Shown: piece by piece, positions 24,997-33,433 of the stretch | Position numbering within the stretch: the first letter of the stretch is position 1 | Layout: each line of letters opens with the position of its first letter | Assembly: GCF_017614965.1 (NCBI RefSeq) | Contig: NZ_WVUG01000045.1 | Span: 1 to 41,024 of the forward strand | Direction: 5' to 3' | DNA: 41,024 nt | Source: Streptomyces griseorubiginosus | Lineage (GTDB): Bacteria; Actinomycetota; Actinomycetes; Streptomycetales; Streptomycetaceae | Program-made: the position numbers and the translations under genes | The notes under the pieces: generated by a model | Told to the model about the DNA's origin: nothing | The model's database searches: none | What the model saw: only the letters and a program-made list of their open reading frames with translations

Positions 24997-26104
24997 CGAC
25001 CCCGGCGGTAGCCCGCGAGGGCAGCTCCACGGCGACCCGGAGCCCGCCCGCGGAGCGCGGGGTGAGGGTGAGCGTCCCGTCGTGGGCCTCGGCGATGGTC
25101 CTGACGATGGCCAGGCCGAGGCCCACGCCGGAGTGATCGGTGTGAACGCGCTCGGTGCCGCGCTGGAACGGCTCGACGAGGGTCGAGGCCAACTCCTGGG
25201 TGAGCGGGTCGCCCGTGTTCTCGACCGTGAGGACCACGGTCCCGGGGCGGACATCGGTGGTGACCCACACGGTGCCCTTCTCCGGCAGGTTGTGGACGAT
25301 CGCGTTGTGCACCAGATTCGTGGCCAGTTGCAGCAGCAGTGCCTGCGAGCCGGTCGTGGGGGCGATCTCGCCGCGGGTCTCGATCGTGACGCCGTGCTTC
25401 TCCGCGAGGGGGAGCAGGGTCTCGGTCGCCTCCTCCGCCATGAGGGACAGGTCGACCTCCTCCCGGCTGAAGGACCGCTGCTCGGCGCGGCTGAGCAGCA
25501 GCAGCGCCTCGGTCAGACCGATCGCCCGGGTGTTGACGGCGTGGAGCCGGTCGATGATCTCTTCGGTGTCGTGGTCCGGATCGGTGCGGGCCACGTCGAG
25601 CAGGGTCTTGGAGATCGCCAGCGGCGTGCGCAGTTCGTGCGAGGCGTTGGCCGCGAATCTGCGCTGTTCGGCGACGTGCGCCTCGAGCCGCGCGAGCATC
25701 GTGTCGAAGGCGTCGGCCAGTTCGCGGAACTCGTCGTTGCGGCCCGGCAGCCGGATCCGGTGGGAGAGCGACCCGTTCGAGGCTGTGCGGGTGGCGTCCG
25801 CGATGCGGGTGAGGGGGGCGAGCATACGGCCGGCGAGGATCCAGCCGCCCACGAGGCCGAAGACCAGCAGGAACGCCAGCACCGCGGCCGCCCGCGGAGC
25901 GAAGACCGCCAAAAGCGCGGACCGGATGGGGAAGACACTGCCGTCCAGCCTGTCGTCGGGGTTGATGAGCATCGCGCGGTCGGGGACGTACCGCAGGAGG
26001 AACACCCATACGGCGGCCAGCAGCAGGGCACCGGCCAGCATGAGGAATCCAGCGTAGCTGAGAGTGAGTTTGACGCGAACGCTCAAGCCCGGCGCCCTAT
26101 CCAC
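24971..26104 (-). CDS. vanS: VanS-like sensor histidine kinase
   Basis: A 377-residue membrane kinase. TM1 is at about 17-37 and TM2 at about 66-93, with a short extracytoplasmic loop between. A HAMP linker follows, then HisKA with RRFAANASHELRTPL (His156), and HATPase motifs (NLVHNAIVHN, GVGLGLAIV). The sequence resembles Streptomyces VanS, with the short external loop expected for direct drug sensing. The GTG at 26104 has GGGAGGGGG upstream and overlaps the response-regulator stop by eight bases. It would phosphorylate the VanR-like protein on exposure to vancomycin-type antibiotics. Assignment to VanS is from remembered family features, not a search. Confidence 0.75.
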   Translation of the reverse strand: MDRAPGLSVRVKLTLSYAGFLMLAGALLLAAVWVFLLRYVPDRAMLINPDDRLDGSVFPIRSALLAVFAPRAAAVLAFLLVFGLVGGWILAGRMLAPLTRIADATRTASNGSLSHRIRLPGRNDEFRELADAFDTMLARLEAHVAEQRRFAANASHELRTPLAISKTLLDVARTDPDHDTEEIIDRLHAVNTRAIGLTEALLLLSRAEQRSFSREEVDLSLMAEEATETLLPLAEKHGVTIETRGEIAPTTGSQALLLQLATNLVHNAIVHNLPEKGTVWVTTDVRPGTVVLTVENTGDPLTQELASTLVEPFQRGTERVHTDHSGVGLGLAIVRTIAEAHDGTLTLTPRSAGGLRVAVELPSRATAGVVTRRSPSA

Positions 26105-26792
26105 GGCCCGCCCCCTCCCGCCCGGCCTCCGCCTGCGTGTCGATGCGGTAGCCGACGCCCGGTACGGTCGCGATGACCCAGGGCTCCCCGAGGCGCTTGC
26201 GCAGCGCCGAGACGGTGATCCGCACGGCGTTGGTGAACGGGTCGGCATGCGCGTCCCACGCCCGCTCCAGCAGTTCCTCCGCGCTGACGATCCCGCCCTC
26301 GGCGGCGACGAGGACCTCGAGCACCGCGAACTGCTTCCTGGTCAGCGCCACATAGCGGCCCTCCCGGTAGACCTCCCTGCGGAACGGGTCCAGCCGCAGA
26401 CCCGCGATCTCCCGCACCGGTGGCCTGCTGTGCGCGCGCCTGCGGTCGAGTGCCCTGAGCCTGAGCGCGAGTTCCTGGAGTTCGAAGGGCTTCGTGAGGT
26501 AGTCGTCGGCGCCCAGTTCGAACCCGGAGGCCTTGTCGTCGAGACGGTCGGCCGCGGTCAGCATGAGGATCGGCATGCCGCTGCCGGAGGCCACGATGCG
26601 TCTCGCGATCTCGTCACCGGAGGGGCCGGGGATGTCCCGGTCGAGCACGGCGATGTCGTAGGAGTTCACGCCCAGCATGTCCAGCGCGGCGTGGCCGTCC
26701 CCCGCGATGTCGGCCGCGATCGCCGCCAGGCGCAGACCATCGCGGATGGCCTCCGCCAGATAGGGCTCGTCCTCCACGATCAGCACACGCAT
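26097..26792 (-). CDS. vanR: VanR-like OmpR-family response regulator
   Basis: A 231-residue regulator. The receiver domain starts MRVLIVEDEPYLAEAI, the phosphoacceptor is Asp51 in YDIAVLDRDIPGPSG, and the conserved Lys is in DDYLTKPFE. The OmpR winged helix ends with VRITVSALRKRLG and IATVPGVGYRID. It closely resembles the VanR of Streptomyces glycopeptide-resistance systems. It probably activates the divergent vanY-like operon and its own transcription. The ATG at 26792 has a close GGGAG; no better start is visible. The intergenic region 26793-26879 must hold both promoters. Confidence 0.78.
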   Translation of the reverse strand: MRVLIVEDEPYLAEAIRDGLRLAAIAADIAGDGHAALDMLGVNSYDIAVLDRDIPGPSGDEIARRIVASGSGMPILMLTAADRLDDKASGFELGADDYLTKPFELQELALRLRALDRRRAHSRPPVREIAGLRLDPFRREVYREGRYVALTRKQFAVLEVLVAAEGGIVSAEELLERAWDAHADPFTNAVRITVSALRKRLGEPWVIATVPGVGYRIDTQAEAGREGAGRG

Positions 26793-26879
26793 GCTCCCGA
26801 TGCTAGGAGCCGGCGCGTATCGCCGGCATATCGAAAACCGCATACGGGCCGGCAACACCGCGCGGCCTTGACTGGCGGC

Positions 26880-27527
26880 ATGACACCGACCCGGCGCTCG
26901 ACCCACACACCGCCCCGCCGCATCCACCGGCTCCTCGCCGTCGTTCTCGCGGCCGTCGTCATATCAGCGGTCATCGCCGCCCTCTGCTACCGGTTACCGA
27001 GGTCCGCCTCCTCCTCGTTCTCCTCGCACGCCTCGCTCTCGGCTCCGCGTCGCGGTGGGCACGGCGGTGCGCTGGGCGAGGCGGACGGGGTCGTCCCCGA
27101 CGGCGTGACGGTCTTCGACGACACGGTCCCCGCGGTGGCCAGGCTCGACCCGGACCTGCTCAGGGCCCTCCGCCGGGCCGCCACGGACGCCGGGGACGAC
27201 GGGCTCGAGTTCCGTGTCAACAGCGGCTGGCGTTCGCCGGCCTACCAGAACCGGCTGCTCGGCGAGGCGGTCGCCGAGTACGGCTCCGAGGCCGAGGCCG
27301 CCCGCTGGGTCGCCACCGCGGCCACCTCGCCGCACGTCTCCGGGGACGCGGTCGACATCGGACCCTCCGACGCCACGGAATGGCTGTCCGAGCACGGTGC
27401 CGCGTACGGGCTGTGCCGGATCTACCGCAACGAACCCTGGCACTACGAACTGCGGCCCCTGGCCGTCGACCACGGCTGCCCGCACATGTACGCCGACCCC
27501 ACCCAGGACCCCAGGATGCAGAAGTGA
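26880..27527 (+). CDS. Membrane-anchored VanY-like D,D-carboxypeptidase (M15)
   Basis: A 215-residue protein with a short basic cytoplasmic tail, one membrane segment at about 18-39, an Ala/Ser/Gly-rich linker and a peptidase M15 domain. Zinc and catalytic residues fit VanY: SPHVSGDAVDIG gives His152 and Asp159, and NEPWHYEL gives Glu185 and His188. RVNSGWRSPAYQ is the usual start of the domain. The family removes the terminal D-Ala of peptidoglycan precursors, which lowers glycopeptide binding. It is divergent from the VanRS-like genes and overlaps the next gene through GTGA, so it is likely VanR-controlled. Confidence 0.8.
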   Translation: MTPTRRSTHTPPRRIHRLLAVVLAAVVISAVIAALCYRLPRSASSSFSSHASLSAPRRGGHGGALGEADGVVPDGVTVFDDTVPAVARLDPDLLRALRRAATDAGDDGLEFRVNSGWRSPAYQNRLLGEAVAEYGSEAEAARWVATAATSPHVSGDAVDIGPSDATEWLSEHGAAYGLCRIYRNEPWHYELRPLAVDHGCPHMYADPTQDPRMQK

Positions 27528-28630
27528 CCGACAGCGAGCGAGGACCGACGACGACGCAGGTCGACACGGCCGGGACCGCACGGACCGGCCCCGACCACCG
27601 GGACACCGGCACCGGTCCCTGGCGCGCGGGTGTCCGCCGCGCGATCCGCGGATGCTCCCGGCCGGAGCCCTGGAAGCGCGGCCCGGTGCTCGCGGCGCTG
27701 GCGCTGCTGCTCGGTCTGCTCATGCTGCTGCACGCCAGGATCCCGAACCGGATCGGCCATCTCGGCAGCCTGGTGGAGACCTTCCTGCCGTGGTTCGGCC
27801 TCTTCGTCCCGGTGCTCCTCGCCGGCGCCCTCTGGCGTCGCTCCCTCTCGGCGGCGACCGCGCTGCTGCTTCCCGTCACGGTGTGGCTGAGCCTCTTCGG
27901 CGGGCTGCTCACCGACAAGTCCCACCCGGGCGGCGACCTCACCGTGGTCAGCCACAACGTCGCCGCCGACAACCCCGACCCGGCCGCCACCGCCCGCGAC
28001 CTGGCCGCCTCCGGCGCGGACGTGCTGGCCCTGGAGGAGATCACCGAGCAGGACCGGGGCACGTACGAGAAGGAGCTGGCGAAGGCCTACCGGTACCACA
28101 CGGTGCTGGGCACGGTCGGGCTGTGGAGCAAGCTGCCGCTCTCGGACACCCGGCCGGTCGACATCGCGACCGACTACGGGCCGCTGGCGGCCACCAAGCC
28201 GGCCGCCGAGAAACTGACCTACAACCGGGCACTGCGCACCACGGTCACCACCCGGCAGGGGCCGCTGGCGGTGTACGTGGCCCACCTGGGGTCCGTGCGC
28301 GTGAACCCCAGGGTCGGCTTCTGGACCGACTCGCGGGACAGAGGCGCGCAGGCGCTCGCCAAGGCCGTCGCCGCCGAGCCCACCCGGCGGGTGGTGCTGC
28401 TCGGCGACCTCAACGGCACCATGGACGACCGCGCCTTCACCGGCCTCACCTCTCAGCTTCGCTCGGCGCAGGAGGAGGCCGGAGCCGGCTTCGGCTTCAG
28501 CTGGCCGGCGAGGTTCCCGGTGGAGCGCATCGACCAGATCCTGGTCAGGGGTGTGCGGCCGGACAGCGCCTGGGTGCTCCCGGCCACCGGCAGCGACCAC
28601 CTGCCGGTGGCGGCCCGGGTGAGCTGGTGA
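27524..28630 (+). CDS. VanJ-like membrane protein with endonuclease/exonuclease/phosphatase domain
   Basis: A 368-residue protein: a polar N-terminal tail, three membrane segments at about 50-125 and then a catalytic domain of the endonuclease/exonuclease/phosphatase (EEP) superfamily. EEP signatures are VVSHNVA, VLALEEIT, YVAHLGS, LLGDLNGTMDD and a closing GSDHLPVAARV, so the catalytic residues appear intact. Streptomyces VanJ, linked to teicoplanin resistance, has this layout; the domain is thought to act on a phosphate ester near the membrane. The GTG at 27524 overlaps the vanY-like stop, giving a two-gene operon. Confidence 0.78.
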   Translation: MTDSERGPTTTQVDTAGTARTGPDHRDTGTGPWRAGVRRAIRGCSRPEPWKRGPVLAALALLLGLLMLLHARIPNRIGHLGSLVETFLPWFGLFVPVLLAGALWRRSLSAATALLLPVTVWLSLFGGLLTDKSHPGGDLTVVSHNVAADNPDPAATARDLAASGADVLALEEITEQDRGTYEKELAKAYRYHTVLGTVGLWSKLPLSDTRPVDIATDYGPLAATKPAAEKLTYNRALRTTVTTRQGPLAVYVAHLGSVRVNPRVGFWTDSRDRGAQALAKAVAAEPTRRVVLLGDLNGTMDDRAFTGLTSQLRSAQEEAGAGFGFSWPARFPVERIDQILVRGVRPDSAWVLPATGSDHLPVAARVSW

Positions 28631-28687
28631 CCGCCGACCGGAGTTCCTCAACGGCCGCAACCGCAGCCCGCCGGGAGACGCCGACGC

Positions 28688-29689
28688 TCACCCGCCGCCG
28701 TCGAGGTCCGTGCGTTGGCGCAGGACTCGCAGCTCATGGCCGTCCAGCCGCATCTCGTACAGCTTGCCGCGGGCGTTGTCGAAGGGGCGGTGCAGGATCA
28801 TCATCAGCTCGCCCTCGAAGGTGCGGAAGAGCATGCCGTGCCCGCTGTCGTCCCGGACCAGGGGCCGATGCTGTTCCCAAGGGCCGGTCAGGTCACCGGA
28901 CCTGGAGACGGCGTAGGTCTGGACGTAACCGCCGCTGATGTTCCCGTCCGGGCCGACGGTGTTCTTCTCGTACGTCGACCACAGCATGAGCAGCGAGCCG
29001 TCGGGCGTGCGGTACAGCTGGGGGCCGTCGGTGATGTACGGCGGGAGCTGGGCGGGCACGCCCGCCGGGATCTGCTCGCCGAGCCAGGACGCGTCCGACG
29101 CCTTGAACAGGAAGACGGGGTCCCCGATCGTCCGGGACAGATCGGGGGCCAGCCGGATCGCCTCCATGGTGCCGTCGACCGTCTGCAGCCACTCGTGCGC
29201 GTACACCATCCACGGCTGTCCGGACGGGTCGACGTGCAGCGTGCCGTCGAGGGTCATGAGGTGCGCGGGCGGGGTGGGGCGGGCCGCGTCGACGACGGCG
29301 AAGGGACCGAGGAGCGAGTCGGAGACGGCGGTGATCGTGCCACGCAGGTGGCTGGCCAGCTGGAAGGGCGTGCCCCACCGGTTGGGCGGGGGGACGGGAA
29401 GCGGTCTGTTCTCGTCGTGCAGGGTGGTGAACAGGTAGTAGCGGCCGTCCCAGGGATGGACCTCCGGGGCCCAACCGCCGTCGCCCGCCCAGATCCCCTC
29501 CTGCTCGCCGGCCAGGAAGACCACGACGGGCCGCCGCCACTCACGCAGGTCGCGGCTGCGGTACACCATCGTGCCCACGCCCTCCACACCCGACACCGAC
29601 GGGTCGTTGGACGTGTACAGGTGGTACGTACGGGACGTGCCGTCGGCGACGACGAAAGGATCGTGCAGCGGCATGTCGGGAAGCAGCAT
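28688..29689 (-). CDS. GH43-type five-bladed beta-propeller glycosidase
   Basis: A 333-residue protein that appears to be cytoplasmic, with no signal peptide. Blade-like repeats contain MPLHDPFVV (Asp10, a likely catalytic base), GGWAPEVHPWDGRYYLF, DGTLHVDPSG, YITDGPQLYRTPDG and DSGHGMLFRTFEG, the pattern seen in GH43/GH117 arabinan- or xylan-acting enzymes. It may cleave alpha-L-arabinosides or related sugars; the substrate is unresolved. Its ATG shares one base with the upstream DUF1905 TGA (TGATG), so the two are translationally coupled. It converges on the VanJ-like gene. Confidence 0.8.
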   Translation of the reverse strand: MLLPDMPLHDPFVVADGTSRTYHLYTSNDPSVSGVEGVGTMVYRSRDLREWRRPVVVFLAGEQEGIWAGDGGWAPEVHPWDGRYYLFTTLHDENRPLPVPPPNRWGTPFQLASHLRGTITAVSDSLLGPFAVVDAARPTPPAHLMTLDGTLHVDPSGQPWMVYAHEWLQTVDGTMEAIRLAPDLSRTIGDPVFLFKASDASWLGEQIPAGVPAQLPPYITDGPQLYRTPDGSLLMLWSTYEKNTVGPDGNISGGYVQTYAVSRSGDLTGPWEQHRPLVRDDSGHGMLFRTFEGELMMILHRPFDNARGKLYEMRLDGHELRVLRQRTDLDGGG

Positions 29690-29976
29690 CACAGCCGCAC
29701 CGTCATCCGTATCGTCACGTCGTCTCCCGCGGACAGCCCGCTCGGCACGCGCACGGCGTTCTTCAGCGGCAGCAGATAGCCGCCGTCCTTGGGGAACAGG
29801 GAGGTGGCGAAGGCCGTCCCGCCGATGCGGGCCTCGACCGGGATCACGCCCCAGCCGTAGGAGGCCAGCGCGGCCACCTCGCGGATGTCGGCGGACTCCT
29901 GCTCCGGCACGGGCACGAAGTAGTAGGGCGCCGGGCCGCGCCACTCGATCACCCGGCCCGTGAAGGCGAGTTCCAC
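29689..29976 (-). CDS. DUF1905 family small protein
   Basis: A 95-residue protein with the complete DUF1905 pattern: APYYFVPVPEQESADIRE, GWGVIPVEARIGG, TSLFPKDGGYLLPLKNAVR and a closing GDDVTIRMTV. The domain is a small beta-barrel of unknown function, often found beside or fused to YdeI-type proteins. The GTG at 29976 has GGAG eight bases upstream. It is coupled to the downstream GH43 gene. Confidence 0.85.
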   Translation of the reverse strand: MELAFTGRVIEWRGPAPYYFVPVPEQESADIREVAALASYGWGVIPVEARIGGTAFATSLFPKDGGYLLPLKNAVRVPSGLSAGDDVTIRMTVRL

Positions 29977-30015
29977 CCGTTCGGCTCCGCTTCTCCAGAG
30001 GGGGGTCGGAATACG

Positions 30016-30046
30016 CCGAGGTCCCCGTCGGGGACGGGGACCTCGG
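30016..30046 (-). terminator. Strong GC-rich terminator hairpin after the SPFH gene
   Basis: CCGAGGTCCCCGT (30016-30028) and its exact complement at 30034-30046 flank a five-base loop, giving 13 perfect pairs. It begins seven bases past the SPFH stop. There is no U tract, which is common in Streptomyces terminators. Confidence 0.7.
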
Positions 30047-30052
30047 AGCGGA

Positions 30053-31228
30053 TCAGTCGACGTTGACGGGACCGTCGTCGGACTTGCGCTCGTTCTTCGC
30101 GCGCAGCTCCAGCACGCCGTTGCCGGACGGGCGGCTCTCGCCGTCCTGTCCGCCGCTGAGGTTCTGCCGGACGGAGTCCAGGATCGTCAGCCCCTGCGAG
30201 ACCAGACCGGCGGCGATCTCACCGAGGCCGTCCGCGCCGTTGAGGACGTTGACATTGGCGCCGGCCAGACCGCCCGCGGCCTCCTTCACGATCTGCGGCA
30301 GCTGGTCGATCAGCATCCGGTCCAGCGCCACCCGGTCGTACGAGGCGGCCGCCTCGGCCTGGATCTTCATGCGCTGCGCGTCCGCCTGGGCGAGCAGCCG
30401 GATCCGCTCGGCCTCCGCCTCGGCCGGCTTCACGATCTCCGCCACCAGCTGCTGCTGGCGCAACTTGGCCTGCCGCTGGGCCAGTTCGGTCTGCGCGGCG
30501 AGCACCTCCTGCTGGGCGTGCGCCTGCGCGAGCGGTCCGGCCTGCGCGGCCTGCGCCTGCGCGCGGTCCACCTCGGCCGAGTACTCGGCCTGGACCACCG
30601 CGGTCTGCCGGGCGTACTCGGCCTGCTTGCGCGCCGCCTCCTGCTGCGCCTCGGCCGCCGTCTGGGTGGCCTGCGCCTGGGCGATCTGGGCCTGCCGCTG
30701 GATGGCCGCCCGGTGCGGCGCGGACATGGCGTCGATGTAGCCGGCGTCGCCGTCGTCGATCGACTGGATCTGCAGCGAGTCCACGATCAGACCGATCTTC
30801 GCCATCTCGGTCTTGGAGGTGTCCAGCACCTCCGCGGCGAGCTTCTGCCGCTCGGTGACGATCTCCTCGACCGTCATCGAGCCGATGATGGCCCGCAGAT
30901 GACCGGCGAAGATCCGGCCGGTCAGCACCGACATCTGTTCCTGGTCCGAGAGGAAGCGCTGCCCGGCGTTGATGATGCTCTCGGTGTCGTTGCCGACCTT
31001 GAACGCGATGACGGCGCGTACGTTCAGCGCGATGCCCTGCCGGGTCACACAGGTCTCCGTGACCTCGGACTCGCACATCGCCAGTGTGAGGAAACGGGTC
31101 TTTCGGAAGAACGGCAACACGAACTTCCCGTGCCCCGTCACCACCCGGAACGGCGCGCCCCCCAGTCCCCGCCTGCCACCCGAGATCAGCATCGCCTCGT
31201 CGGGAGCGGGAACGCGGTAACCGAACAT
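30053..31228 (-). CDS. Flotillin-like SPFH/band-7 protein
   Basis: A 391-residue SPFH protein. The SPFH domain covers roughly residues 8-180 (FLTLAMCESEVTETCVTRQGI, RAIIGSMTVEEIVTERQKLA, LIVDSLQIQSIDD). A long Ala/Gln/Glu-rich coiled coil follows at about 190-330 with repeated EAQ, QAQ and AEA words, as in flotillins. There is no clear N-terminal membrane segment, so membrane attachment would be peripheral. Flotillins scaffold membrane microdomains. The ATG at 31228 has AGGAG seven bases upstream. The NfeD-like gene lies 11 bases upstream on the same strand, matching the common flotillin-NfeD pairing. Confidence 0.88.
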   Translation of the reverse strand: MFGYRVPAPDEAMLISGGRRGLGGAPFRVVTGHGKFVLPFFRKTRFLTLAMCESEVTETCVTRQGIALNVRAVIAFKVGNDTESIINAGQRFLSDQEQMSVLTGRIFAGHLRAIIGSMTVEEIVTERQKLAAEVLDTSKTEMAKIGLIVDSLQIQSIDDGDAGYIDAMSAPHRAAIQRQAQIAQAQATQTAAEAQQEAARKQAEYARQTAVVQAEYSAEVDRAQAQAAQAGPLAQAHAQQEVLAAQTELAQRQAKLRQQQLVAEIVKPAEAEAERIRLLAQADAQRMKIQAEAAASYDRVALDRMLIDQLPQIVKEAAGGLAGANVNVLNGADGLGEIAAGLVSQGLTILDSVRQNLSGGQDGESRPSGNGVLELRAKNERKSDDGPVNVD

Positions 31229-31239
31229 TCTGCTACTCC

Positions 31240-31488
31240 TCAGTCCGCGTCGGCACGGTCGCCGATCGCTCCGAGTGGATCCCTCCACTCGATGACGCCG
31301 ACCTCACGACACCCACGTGACTCGATCACGAGCACCGTCGCCCCCGTCGGCAAGGGTTCGTCGGACCAGGCTATGAAGGTCTCCGAGCCGCCCCGGACCG
31401 GCACCAGGACCTCACCGGGGCCCGCGGTTCCCCGGGTTCCGATGAGCACCTTCCCGATGCAGCCGATCACGGCCTCGTCCTGCGGCAT
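31240..31488 (-). CDS. Small NfeD-like OB-fold protein without membrane segments
   Basis: An 82-residue protein resembling only the soluble OB domain of NfeD/YuaF: GCIGKVLIGTRGTAGPGEVLV, then FIAWSDEPLPTGATVLVIESRG and VGVIEW. Full NfeD proteins also carry membrane helices, absent here. GGAGG upstream fits the ATG at 31488 or the GTG at 31491; an outer GTG at 31518 is possible but lacks a site. It is co-directional with and just upstream of the flotillin-like gene, which supports a scaffold-partner role. Confidence 0.65.
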   Translation of the reverse strand: MPQDEAVIGCIGKVLIGTRGTAGPGEVLVPVRGGSETFIAWSDEPLPTGATVLVIESRGCREVGVIEWRDPLGAIGDRADAD

Positions 31489-31679
31489 CACCGGCCGACC
31501 TCCCATGCTGTGGCCCACGATTCCGACGATAGACCCACCGGTAACCGCTGCCTAACACCGGGACGGATCTCGTAACCAGCGCCATCGGTGTGACGTTGTC
31601 CACGGGACCGATTGGAAGATGACGAAGAGGCAACGCTCCCTTTCATGCCCCGTACGCACATCCCCGGAAGGGCGACCCG

Positions 31680-32861
31680 ATGACGACGGCGACCAGGGCG
31701 CCCGGGACACCGCCCGCCACCGCCACCGAGATCAGCGGCACCGAGACCACCGCCACCGAGACCACCGGCACACCGAAGAACAGGATTCCCCGCCCCGCCG
31801 CGGCGCCCACGCTTCCGTCCCTGACCGGACTGCGCTGGATCGCCGCGCTCTTGGTCTTCGGACTGCACGTGCACAACTTCCACTACTTCGACGGCACCGG
31901 CCAGCGCCTGATGACGTGGGCCTTCGGCGCCGGAGCCAACGGAGTGTCGTTCTTCTTCGTGCTCTCCGGCTTCGTCCTGATGTGGTCCGCGCGGCCCGGC
32001 GACCGCGCGTGGCCGTTCTTCAGACGCCGCGCCGCCCGCATCCTGCCCGTCCACCTGGTCACCGCGGCCGTCGCCCTCGTCATGGCCCTCACCCTCGCCC
32101 ACCAGCACAGACCGACCCTCACCGCTGGCCTCGCCAACGCCTTCCTGGTGCACTCCTGGTGGCGCCCCTGGTGGCAGACCCTCGACCCCGTCAGCTGGTC
32201 GCTGGCCTGCGAGGCGTTCTTCTACGGCACCTTCCCCCTGCTCGCCCTGCTGCTGCGCCGCCTCGGCGCCCGGGGCTCGGCGACACTGGCCGGGCTCGCG
32301 CTGCTGGCGGTGTTCGTGCTGGCCCGGGCGGACGCGCACCACTGGGCGGACCAGCCGCTGTACTCCTTCCCGGCCGCCCGGCTGCCCGAGTTCGTGATCG
32401 GCGCCGCCGTGGCCCGGCTGGTGCTGCTCGACCGCTGGCGCGGGCCGGGTCTGGAGGCCTCGTTGGCCCTGGCGGTCATCGGCTACTTCCTGGTGCCCCA
32501 GGTCACCGCCGGCTACCCCGCCACGACCTGCACGGTGATCGGCTTCGCGCTGCTGATCCCGGCCGCGGCCGTCGCGGACCTGCGCGGTCTGCCCTCGCTG
32601 TGGCGGCGCCGGTGGCTGGTGCGGCTGGGGGAGCTGTCCTTCGCCTTCTACATGATCCACCTGTTGGTCCTGCGGGCCGCTACCAGCCTGCTCGGCACCT
32701 CCCCGCGCTTCGGTGTCACGGCGGGCCTGGCCACCACGGCCGTCGCGTTCGCCGTGTCGCTGGGGCTGGCCTGGGTGCTGTACGAGGCGGTGGAGGTACC
32801 GGGGCGACGCCTGCTGCTGCGCAAGCGGCCCACCGTCGGGCGGCTCGCACCCGAACGGTAG
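31680..32861 (+). CDS. OafA-type membrane acyltransferase (acyltransferase 3)
   Basis: A 393-residue polytopic protein with about ten membrane segments. The conserved His is His63 in FGLHVHNF. FFFVLSGFVLMWS (about 91-103), FFRRRAARILPVH, the SWSLACEAFFYGTFPL segment and LGELSFAFYMIHL are typical of the family. It transfers acyl groups to sugars or lipids at the membrane. The first 45 residues are a Thr/Glu/Ala/Pro-rich tail, partly built from two near-identical 15-base units (31740-31769). The ATG follows GGAAGGGCGACCCG. It stands alone, divergent from the NfeD-like/SPFH pair. Confidence 0.88.
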   Translation: MTTATRAPGTPPATATEISGTETTATETTGTPKNRIPRPAAAPTLPSLTGLRWIAALLVFGLHVHNFHYFDGTGQRLMTWAFGAGANGVSFFFVLSGFVLMWSARPGDRAWPFFRRRAARILPVHLVTAAVALVMALTLAHQHRPTLTAGLANAFLVHSWWRPWWQTLDPVSWSLACEAFFYGTFPLLALLLRRLGARGSATLAGLALLAVFVLARADAHHWADQPLYSFPAARLPEFVIGAAVARLVLLDRWRGPGLEASLALAVIGYFLVPQVTAGYPATTCTVIGFALLIPAAAVADLRGLPSLWRRRWLVRLGELSFAFYMIHLLVLRAATSLLGTSPRFGVTAGLATTAVAFAVSLGLAWVLYEAVEVPGRRLLLRKRPTVGRLAPER

Positions 32862-32866
32862 GGCGC

Positions 32867-33349
32867 CTACGGCCGCGGCACGGGCCGGGCTGCCGGTCCC
32901 GGGTGGACGGTGACCTCGGTGGGGGCGAGGGCGGTGTGCTCCTCGGGGCACTCGACCACGACCCGCACCGGGGCGCCGCAGTCGCGGTGCCGGATCTCGA
33001 TGACCGGGCCCTCCGGATTGGCGACGTACGTCTCGCCCCACTGGCGCAGCGCGACGAGGACGGGCCACAGATCGCGGCCCTTGGGGGTGAGCCGGTACTC
33101 GTGCCGGGTCCGGCTGCCCCGCTCCTGGTAGGGCACCGTGTTGAGGATGCCGGCGGCGACCAGCTTGCGCAGCCGGTCGGAGAGGACGGCGTCCGAGAGA
33201 CCGACATGGCGGCGCAGCTCGTCGAACCGGCGCACCCCGTTGAAGGCGTCCCGCAGGATCAGCAGCGTCCACTTCTCGCCGACCAGGTCGAGCGTGCGCT
33301 GGACGGTGCAGTTCTCCGTGCTCATCTCCAGCCACTTCATAACGGCCAT
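32867..33349 (-). CDS. HxlR-family transcriptional regulator
   Basis: A 160-residue winged-helix protein of the HxlR family. Cys14 in TENCTVQRTLDLVGEKWTLLIL is the usual N-terminal cysteine. FNGVRRFDELRRHVGLSDAVLSDRLRKLVAAGIL is the HTH, and GSRTRHEYRLTPKGRDLWPVLVALRQWG completes the wing. It is longer than typical HxlR proteins by a C-terminal extension with two more cysteines. The ATG at 33349 has AGGGG six bases upstream. It is divergent from a thioesterase across a perfect palindrome and probably represses both. Confidence 0.9.
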   Translation of the reverse strand: MAVMKWLEMSTENCTVQRTLDLVGEKWTLLILRDAFNGVRRFDELRRHVGLSDAVLSDRLRKLVAAGILNTVPYQERGSRTRHEYRLTPKGRDLWPVLVALRQWGETYVANPEGPVIEIRHRDCGAPVRVVVECPEEHTALAPTEVTVHPGPAARPVPRP

Positions 33350-33364
33350 GGTAGGCCCCTGACT

Positions 33365-33377
33365 CTGTCATTGACAG
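33365..33377. promoter_or_regulatory. Perfect 13-bp palindrome, probable HxlR operator
   Basis: CTGTCA, a central T and TGACAG lie in the 33350-33433 divergent gap, 16 bases upstream of the HxlR start. The position and symmetry fit a dimeric repressor site. Confidence 0.6.
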
Positions 33378-33433
33378 CCAGCTCGACGCACGGCTAGCTT
33401 CGTGGGAAAGAGCCAGGGAGATGGTGCAGGCGC

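Noticed and set aside
24971..28630. Part of a glycopeptide biosynthesis cluster
   Set aside because: No peptide synthetase, P450 cross-linking or glycosyltransferase genes flank the van-like cassette.
31740..31769. Start of a CRISPR or satellite array
   Set aside because: Only two 15-base units are present and they encode a Thr/Glu tail in frame.
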